A model generated the notes under the pieces. It saw only the letters and a list, made by a program, of their open reading frames with translations, did not search any database and was not told where the DNA came from. 64,000 nt of DNA from Ilyonectria destructans (Eukaryota; Ascomycota; Sordariomycetes; Hypocreales; Nectriaceae), in NCBI GenBank assembly GCA_020740775.1, contig JAHEWK010000006.1, positions 496,001 through 560,000 on the forward strand, read 5' to 3'. Below are positions 57,198 to 64,000 of the stretch, one piece after another. Every line of letters starts with the position of its first letter. Position 1 is the stretch's first letter. The position numbers were made by a program, and so were the translations under genes.

Positions 57198-57833
57198 ATG
57201 CCCGGACCACAACGCCACAAAAAGAGGCAGTATAAGCCGAAGCCTCACGAGAAACATAAGGCAGAGCAGCCTCAGACTCCACAGACTGCTAACGAGTGAG
57301 ACACCGCTCTCGATCAACATAACATACAGAAATCCTACTAAGAACCTGGCTGCAGCCCATTTGACCTCAGTCAGTTGGGCGAGACCCTTGAAATCGAGAC
57401 AGTAGACACGCCCAACAATCCCTGGAATCCCACCAACCACACCACCAACTGCGTTTACATGGGCCTGTCGCACGTCACAGGTCTACCTCTCGAGCACATT
57501 AATAATGCATTCTGGGGCGGCGAGCCGCCACCTGGAGGGCTCCCACCCGACAAGGTTTATGAAGCTGCCCAGCATCTTGGGCTCCGAATTACTGAATCGC
57601 CACCTCCTGAGGAGTACTTCGAGGATGGCGGGAGAGCAGCTGTCTGGTACACCACTCCCCAAGGGACCAGCCACGTCGCCGAGGTCGAGCGTGGTTCTGA
57701 CGAGCGGAACATGACATATGTATGCTGGCAATCCAAGGGAACTGGCCAGGACGTCACGGACGGGGTCAGAAAGTCTGCGAACCGATATTACATTCACAAG
57801 GCGGAGGATCCGTCGGACAGCGATGATGTTTAG
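57198..57833 (+). CDS. Small protein with possible papain-like Cys/His arrangement, 186 aa (2 exons)
   Basis: Exons 57198-57295 and 57371-57833 (75-bp intron, GA|T). The N-terminal 33 residues are strongly basic (RHKKRQYKPKPHEKHK), perhaps a nucleic-acid-binding or nuclear-import segment. The folded part has NHTTNCVYMGLSHVTG (Cys at a helix start), a Pro-rich loop, and WYTTPQGTSHVAEVERG (His at a strand start), ending in an acidic tail SDSDDV. A Cys in TNC followed by a His on a later strand, before another strand MTYVCWQ, recalls small papain-fold amidase/deamidase domains. This is an inference from spacing only. No signal peptide. The first exon start at 57198 follows CAAGC. Confidence 0.55.
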
Positions 57834-58098
57834 ACGACGTCGGGGCAGTTGATACCGCAGGCCTAAGAGGAAGTGAGCACATGTACGCTATGTATAAAGG
57901 TCACACCCACAGAGCGCAGGCTAGGCCCATATCAACTACTATAGGGTGCTTCATCCGGATTAGCGAGAGAAAGCTAGGTATTTGTCACTAGGGATCAGTC
58001 TGATCTGGGCCCCTTTGGTCCGTTGACCCCGTTAGACGCCAGGGATCTCGGCGGATGCCTCCGTTGGAGGTCCGGGATCGAGGTGATTGAGTTTGTAC

Positions 58099-58428
58099 CT
58101 AGGCTGGGCAGGATTTACAGTCCGGAAACCCAAACCATAGCCCTATCTGACCTTTCAGACCTATTCGTCTGACACAATTGACTGGACGGGAAAAGCAGCG
58201 GAAGATCAACATAAAAGTCCGGAAGATGATCCACATCACTGACGTGACAAGGAGCACCAAAATAAGAATCCGGATAGTCGATATCTTGAACAGTCGCCAG
58301 TAGAACGATAGGATAGACCTCTTTGACGACGCTAGCGAGGAGGCGTAGCAGAGCGAGTTTAAGAATCCGAGAATCCTCGCGTAGTAGAGGATATTCTCCC
58401 TAGTCTTCATATCAAGGTCATCAAGCAT
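58099..58428 (-). pseudogene. Fragment of a third rhodopsin-domain (PTH11-like) gene
   Basis: An open frame of 109 codons carries LYYARILGFLNSLCYASSLA, KRSILSFYWRLFKISTIR and a long hydrophobic helix ILILVLLVTSVMWIIF, corresponding to helices 3-4 of the family. The expected CRPV motif appears as RCFSRPV, shifted. The following upstream segment is broken by stops, and the remaining helices are missing. It is a truncated relic. Confidence 0.6.
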
Positions 58429-59990
58429 CAGTTTTGGCCAAAATAGATGTTGTCAAGTACGAGAACGACGGCGACCTAGTCGGATCCCGTGTGATGCTCA
58501 CACCACGCCGCATCGAGCAACCGAGACGGGGACGTATGGCGGAAAGTATAGCCTAGATGTGAGAAGACCGACTGTAAAGGATGCTGGCAAGCTTGGATGG
58601 ATGGGGTGGAAACAGAGTTTGGTGCAGGTGGCAAGCTGGATTGACCAGATGACTCCTTGACAGGGCAGCATACTACACAACTAGTACTGAGGAGAGATGG
58701 GATTGAGGTGCGACTTTGCGTTTATTCACATGGAACACTCGCCAATTTCCGCTGAGTTGATGACACAGATGGCTCGTGCAATTGTTACTTTCCTCGAGAG
58801 TCGCGTGCTTCCTGATCGTCTGGGTTCCCTTACAAGGAGTTAAATGGATCGAGTGGCCTCTAGAATTAGTTAAAGACAACAGTAAACCCTCGTCCCAGTG
58901 AAGCGACGTCCATACCGCAGTCTTCCCTTTGCGGACCACCCTCTCCTTCTCCTTCTAGTTTGTCTGATTCTCGGCATGTATGCGGCTGAATCTGATGTCG
59001 CTCGCTGGCTCTCGTCCGTCCCCGACCTGCGGAATCACCCCATCTCTTATTGTGTCTTGGAGCCGAATAAGGACGAAACGGACGACGGCCCACTATAAAA
59101 GCGACAGAAGCTATTAAAATCGCAATGCGGTATACCCTCTCTAATAATCTTGGATTCTTCTTTTTGGAAAAGATAATTTGGTTATCTATATAACGACTAT
59201 TATGCCTCTTCGGCGGAATTGGATATGCCCTTAGATGACACTATACGGTATCCCGGACGATTTCTACAATCTTAGCAGCTCCTACAAACTTAACAACTCG
59301 GATGGATCCCCTATTCGGTTGAGCGAGGGCGAGACACGCCGTCCGTTACATCCAGTGCATCTGGCTCTGGCCACTCAGTTGCAGCCTCGGGTCCATCAAG
59401 ACGATCCGCATAAGACTTGAAACAAGAATCCATATCCAATTGGCCGTCTCCTTTAAAGCAGTTGTATAATACCGATATAAATAATACTGGATTTACTGTA
59501 GGGAGTTTTATTCTAAACCTTCAGCCTGAATCTCTCTAGAAGCTTTAAATTAAGCTATAGAACTTTAGTACTAGCTATAGTATCTGCCCAGCTTAATTAA
59601 AGGATACAGTATACTGCCTTATAATTTGACTGACTCTGTTGTCTGCAGACAGCAGGGTTGAAGTCAGAAGGGTTAAATTGAAGCTTAAGGTAAAGACCAG
59701 TATGTAACAACCTTATTGTTCAGCTACTATATGTACTGGTGCTGGATGTAGCACTTACTATTTATCTCTACTGTTTGAGAATACTATATAGCTTTAATCT
59801 ATCTAATAATATTAAGTAAAGCTAAAAAAAAAAAAACCAAATACTGCCTTATAATTAGCTTATTAATATTTAGTCTTGATTTTACTGATATTAATTATCT
59901 TTAGATACCAACAAAAAATCCCAAGCTCCCCCAATATACCTTTAATAACAGTAAGGCCCTATATCCCTCGGCAAGCACTATTCTGCCTTT
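58429..59990. other. Intergenic, AT-rich toward the LINE
   Basis: 58429-59100 has only short ORFs. From 59400 on, the sequence is very TA-rich (RIP-like) and grades into the LINE remnant. A TATAAAAG at 59094 has no obvious gene behind it. Confidence 0.4.
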
Positions 59991-60039
59991 CGACTAGATT
60001 GAGGACCTTATAAGGAGGGCTGTTAAATATTATATTAAC

Positions 60040-62080
60040 CGAGAGTATAAGGCCTTCTGGAATAAAGATATATATATGCCGATCCTCAAGTAAGTCTCCC
60101 GGTCTCGCTGGTTCTCAAGTATCAATACAGTCGACTTCCGGTGGTATCCCACGGCCCAGATTCTATAAGATTTTAGGCTGCAAAGGGCACCTACTAAGAT
60201 GGTTGACTTTTGCGTCTTTATCAGCCCCAGCGAGGGCACTGCTAAGGAAAGCACAATCACAAGCCTCTGTCTTGCCATGCCCGTTCTGAGTTGCGCCAGA
60301 ACAATTCCTTTCTTCTATGATAGCTGGTTATAGAGTTGTTTTGTGTGTTTGTCTGGTAGTGCTGTATCTATTTGCTTGAAGTATCTTCTAACTTTTTCCG
60401 GCAGTATCCTATTAGCGTCGACTTTCGATTGTGTATTTCTAAGTGTTGTTGACTGTATGCTAGAGTACTGTTTTTTAGGGATGGCTTCTTACTGTATTGC
60501 CTTCCGGGCCTCCTCTTTGGTATGCTTAAAAAGCTTGTTCTTAGTGCTTGAGGGTAGCTACAGAGCCTTTATAATATATCTACCTTCCTGCAGCTCTTCA
60601 ATCGAATTATAGATATAGCATATATATTCCTGCCCGGATTGCTGATGGGGTTGCCTAAGGGAGAGTGCAGCAGCTTTATTATTCGTGATCATTGCGACGC
60701 TGCGATATTTGAAGTATAATAGGGCTCACCTCAAAGTATATTCCATCGCCGCGAGTTCTCCGCTGTACGGGCTCTATTCTGTTCTCAGACCAAGGGTGAA
60801 CGAGAAGGTCTGGAGTTTCGGACCGCCTCGCATGGACAACGGAATCTGGATTGCTCCGCTAACACCTACTATGCCGTTCTGCGCGGAGATGCTCACCGCG
60901 ACGCATATGGCCCAACCCGCTTCTGCCTCTCTCGCTGCTGTCCCATCGGTAGTAGATTCTACTTGCTCTTTCTATAGCGCTAGTGTAAGGGGTTGAATGG
61001 TTTCCAGCTATTCCATTGGGATATCTACTGGAGTTGTTACTACCTGGTAGAGTGGTGACCGGTAAGATCTTTTGAATATGTGTATGCGAGATGTCATTCT
61101 GCGAAGAGGATTGGTATTGGGTAAGGTGTGGATATTCGTCTATATCTTAATTGCCCTCTTCTAAAACCTTTATTGTGCTGGAGCAATATGGGCTTCTGCT
61201 TCTACTATGCTTGTCGCTACAGTCCTAAACATCCTAATAATTACCTATACTTCTACTTTTTGAATCCTATTGATCGGTCCTTTGAGTCTATCTTTAACCC
61301 GACGCATCTACACGTTGGAGGTATAGTCCACCACTGGGGCTACTATAGCTATGAATAATTATCTTGCTGTTGCTGGCGATAAGCCCCTTAGCTTCTTCAG
61401 TTCTATTACTGCCTTCAAACTCTTAGAGGCTGCCCTTGCAATATGTTTCTTATACTTAAGCCCGGCGTCCATAACGACTCCTAGGATCTTAATATAATCT
61501 TTCGGTTAAACCACCTGTCCCTTAATTGTGAAAGGTTTTGAGTCGGTTTTGTAGTCTCTCCGAGTGAAGTATATAATAGCCGTCTTGTCCGCCTTAAACG
61601 TCGCGCTGCTTTTCCTCTCCCAATCCAACGCATCTTCGATAATTAACTCGACGCCCTTGTAGTTGTTTTGTGCCGTTGGCCCTGTGACCCAGGCTGTAAA
61701 ATCGTCCACAAATGCAATCGCCCCTCGATTGCTGTCGATACGACGCTATACCAAATCTATATTAAAGAAAAGGAACAAGATTGGAGAGAGCGGAGAGCCT
61801 TGGGGTAGGCCTGCCTGTAGTAGGTCTCAAGTTTCTAATGACTCTCTATTGATTTGGATCGTTGCCGTACGATTAGAGCAAAACGCCTCAACCCACGGGA
61901 GTAGTTTCTCCGGGATGCCACGTGCTTTCAGCCTCTGAAGCAGCCTCTCCTTATATACACCATTGTAGGCTCCCTTAATATCAAAACTGACCAGGTTTAC
62001 AATCCGTCGACCTCGCCAGGCAGTATAGATTTGCTCCTGCAGGAGCAGAAGCGCTTGCTCTGCTGATCGTTGTTTATAAA
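60040..62080 (-). mobile_element. Decayed Tad-type LINE (reverse transcriptase and RNase H remnants)
   Basis: Minus strand. RT palm motifs are readable: VNLVSFDIKGAYNGVYKERL near 61970, LPQGSPLSPILF near 61800, AFVDDFTAWVTGPTAQNN near 61690, and ILGVVMDAGLKYKKHIARAA near 61450, then LRGLSPATAR. Further 3' (60640-60760) an RNase H-like stretch AAMEYTLRWALLYF and TNNKAAALSLRQ remains. Stop codons (TAA) interrupt several segments, mostly consistent with C-to-T changes, and the DNA is AT-rich. The 5' ORF is missing. It is an inactive, probably RIP-mutated copy. Confidence 0.85.
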
Positions 62081-62297
62081 TTACTTAAGAATACCATAGA
62101 TCTAATGATTATGCTAGGACAAGTCTACCTGTGCTTCATTTAAAGCGAGAGCTTGGTTGTATCTTGAGTTACGATTCAAACAGAGCAACTTCGTCGTCCA
62201 CTCTGCGAAAGACCAAGCGGCGTGTACTATATCACCCCGACTTCCCCTATAAGAAACACATTACTTCCCCAAACTGGAATACTACTGCAAATCCTTG

Positions 62298-63228
62298 CTA
62301 TAAAGCAAACCACTTGGTGAACCACTTGATAGCCTGAATTTCTGCCTTTTCCGCACACTCCATCTCGTACTCGTCATCGGGGTGTGTCCGAATGGCAAAA
62401 CCGTGTTTCGCACCTGGCAGAATGGTGACCTCGTGGCCGCTCTTAGCTTCCAGTATCTGCTTCATCTGCTTGGCCGGTGCCGCCTTCAGAACCATGTCAT
62501 TATCACCAACAGCCACACTAATTGGGACCGTGATAGCTTCAATATCGCCAGGGACCTCGACATTCGATGGGTGGGCGATGAAGGCGCAGTCGATCAACGG
62601 TTCAGGGTCTGTAGACTTTATCTGCGATTCGTGTCGGCGAACTCGAGTGGATGCGTCGTCCTGGCAGAGAAGCACGGCATGTTTGCCACCCCAGCAGAAA
62701 CCCGCGACGCCGACCTTGAGGCTGTTGGTTGGGAACGCAGGCGGAGACGTTCGGAGAGCCTGGACGAAGGAGACGACTCGAGGGTAGGTGACTGAGAGCT
62801 TGGTCTTGTTCATCCAAGGGATGGCTATACTCATTGCCTGAACCGCGTAGATGGGCTTGTTGAGGATTGTTTTGAGCCAGGAAGCTGGCTCTATGAGCTT
62901 ATCCATGATGGCCATGGCGCGAGGGTTCATTGAACCGCCTGATAAACGTCAGAAAGGACTAGAAATTGAAGGTGAACGGCAGTATCATACCATCCATGAA
63001 GTCCGGACAGTAGACAATGAAACCGCCCTTCTTTGCGTAGATATCCGACAGGACCCTGTTATTCACAAAGTCCCATCCGAAGGCATCGGTGACAATAACA
63101 ATAATGCCCTTAGGAGTGACCCCATCTTCAGGCTGCGCAACATAAGTGGGAAGGCCATGAAGGGTTATTTCGCTGCCGGTTGGGTGAAGGCCGGAGACAA
63201 CTCCTCGAAAGCAGTCGGGACAAGACAT
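62298..63228 (-). CDS. Dienelactone hydrolase-family protein, 292 aa (2 exons)
   Basis: Exons 63228-62991 and 62938-62298. It is an alpha/beta hydrolase of the dienelactone hydrolase family, which opens enol lactones or related esters. The opening MSCPDCFRGVVSG and LPTYVAQPED is typical of fungal members. The nucleophile is the Cys in GFCWGG (about residue 161), the Asp lies in VGDNDMV (about 225-227), and the His in PGAKHGFAIR (about 258). The 50-bp intron joins G|GC. The frame is open upstream to 63378, but the ATG at 63228 gives the standard N-terminus. No targeting signal. It could participate in aromatic catabolism, but no neighbouring ring-cleavage gene is seen. It borders the LINE relic on one side. 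Confidence 0.9.
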
Positions 63229-63378
63229 CGCGGGAAGTGGCGGTATTTGGCTAATGAGTATGAACTGTGGCTGAGAGCTGAGATTACAGGTTAATTGATG
63301 CTGCAGTTGGGTAGAAGTTATTTTATAGCGCGGCACACCATCACGGAATGACCACCACGCCGTGAACCGACTCATCAC

Positions 63379-64000
63379 GCCGCCTGTAATTTGCTGATTG
63401 CACTAATTAGAATTAGGTTCATCGTTAGGGCGTCCAATATTTACAATCCCCAAATGCAACCATGCTGTGATCTCGCGTCCATCTTCGCCAATTACGACAT
63501 TAAAGCTTGGTAAACCCACGAAGCGCAGCCTTCTGGAGGCGCGCAGAGTTGTATCATTGTATCCGAGCTGGCATCTGAGACCTCTGTGGCCTGTACTGGA
63601 GACTGTGAACCCAAGGACCAGATGGCTGAGTCATTGTGACCTCCATCTGCAGCGAAATAGCTCTTGATGACTAGTATGGTGACGATGTATAGTGTCGGTG
63701 ATCGGTGATCGGTGATGCCCGTTGTCCGTTGTCCGTTGCCCATACCTCACTATTTGAACAGCATTGCACCGCGAAGCCGGGCGTCGGTCTAGCCGCGCCG
63801 CCATAGCTAGCCAGTGTTGTCAAGAATTTGATGTCATGGCCGTTTTCCGTTAGAGGCAGATCTAATGCCTAGCGTTGTCTTCCCCCAAGACACTCCCAAA
63901 GACAGTCCAAGACCTCAGCCTCCGTGCCGGGATCGTCGTAGACTTCGGGCCGATCGGAGCTTATCACGCCGCCTTCTCGCGCTCCGGACTCTTTGTTACA
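63379..64000. other. Intergenic with heptamer tandem repeats
   Basis: CGGTGAT is repeated three times at 63696-63716, followed by GTTGTCC/GTTGCCC heptamers at about 63721-63741. No gene is seen up to the window edge. Confidence 0.5.

Noticed and set aside
58898..59098. Possible secreted peptide (hydrophobic LLLLLVCLILG)
   Set aside because: The frame begins with GTG rather than ATG and overlaps an antisense open frame; no supporting splice or promoter evidence.

Overview
The window comes from a filamentous ascomycete (Pezizomycotina), most likely a sordariomycete. Genes carry short introns (about 48-100 bp) with GT..CTAAC/CTGAC..AG signals. There are large fungal families (GMC oxidoreductases, fungal rhodopsin-domain/PTH11-like membrane proteins, DUF6594, DUF7708, DUF7025 AAA+ ATPases) and decayed Tad-type LINE and Ty1/copia relics in AT-rich, RIP-like DNA. 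I do not assign a species. All exon boundaries are read from splice signals and reading-frame continuity, with no transcript data. Family names come from recognised motifs, not database searches.

1-7 kb is a metabolic block: an MFS sugar transporter (5' end outside the window), an enoyl-reductase-like MDR protein, an alpha/beta hydrolase and a zinc alcohol dehydrogenase, with a decayed coding relic between two of them. 7-9 kb holds AT-rich DNA and a Ras-family protein whose nucleotide-binding motifs are almost all lost. 9.6-14.4 kb is a huge secreted subtilisin (S8) gene interrupted by two in-frame stops. 14.6-16.1 kb is a junction of two truncated genes (amidohydrolase and SDR). 16.8-20 kb has an F-box/2EXR-like gene and, on the minus strand, an intact 623-residue secreted protein whose C-terminal cysteine module is shared with the broken subtilisin.

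21-28 kb: a secreted M35-like zinc peptidase, a seven-helix rhodopsin-domain protein and a GMC oxidoreductase. 28-31 kb is a poorly coding, repeat-bearing gap. 31-35 kb: a dimeric alpha/beta-barrel (ABM-like) protein and a type-B carboxylesterase, followed by a PaxU/DUF829-like remnant. 37-44 kb: an AAA+ ATPase whose frame requires a 4-nt microexon, a DUF7708 (NLR-associated) protein and a secreted expansin-like protein.

45-59 kb is sparser: an unrecognised membrane-protein fragment, a tiny signal-peptide-like ORF, a DUF6594 membrane protein, a coiled-coil protein, a second rhodopsin-domain protein (probable GC-AG intron), a copia relic, a small protein with a possible papain-like Cys/His arrangement, and a third rhodopsin-domain remnant. 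59-62 kb is a decayed LINE. 62.3-63.2 kb is a dienelactone-hydrolase gene.

Taken together the window resembles a gene-poor, accessory-type fungal region: secreted hydrolases, sensory membrane proteins and self/non-self-type proteins mixed with several broken genes. No complete secondary-metabolite cluster backbone (PKS, NRPS or terpene cyclase) is present.
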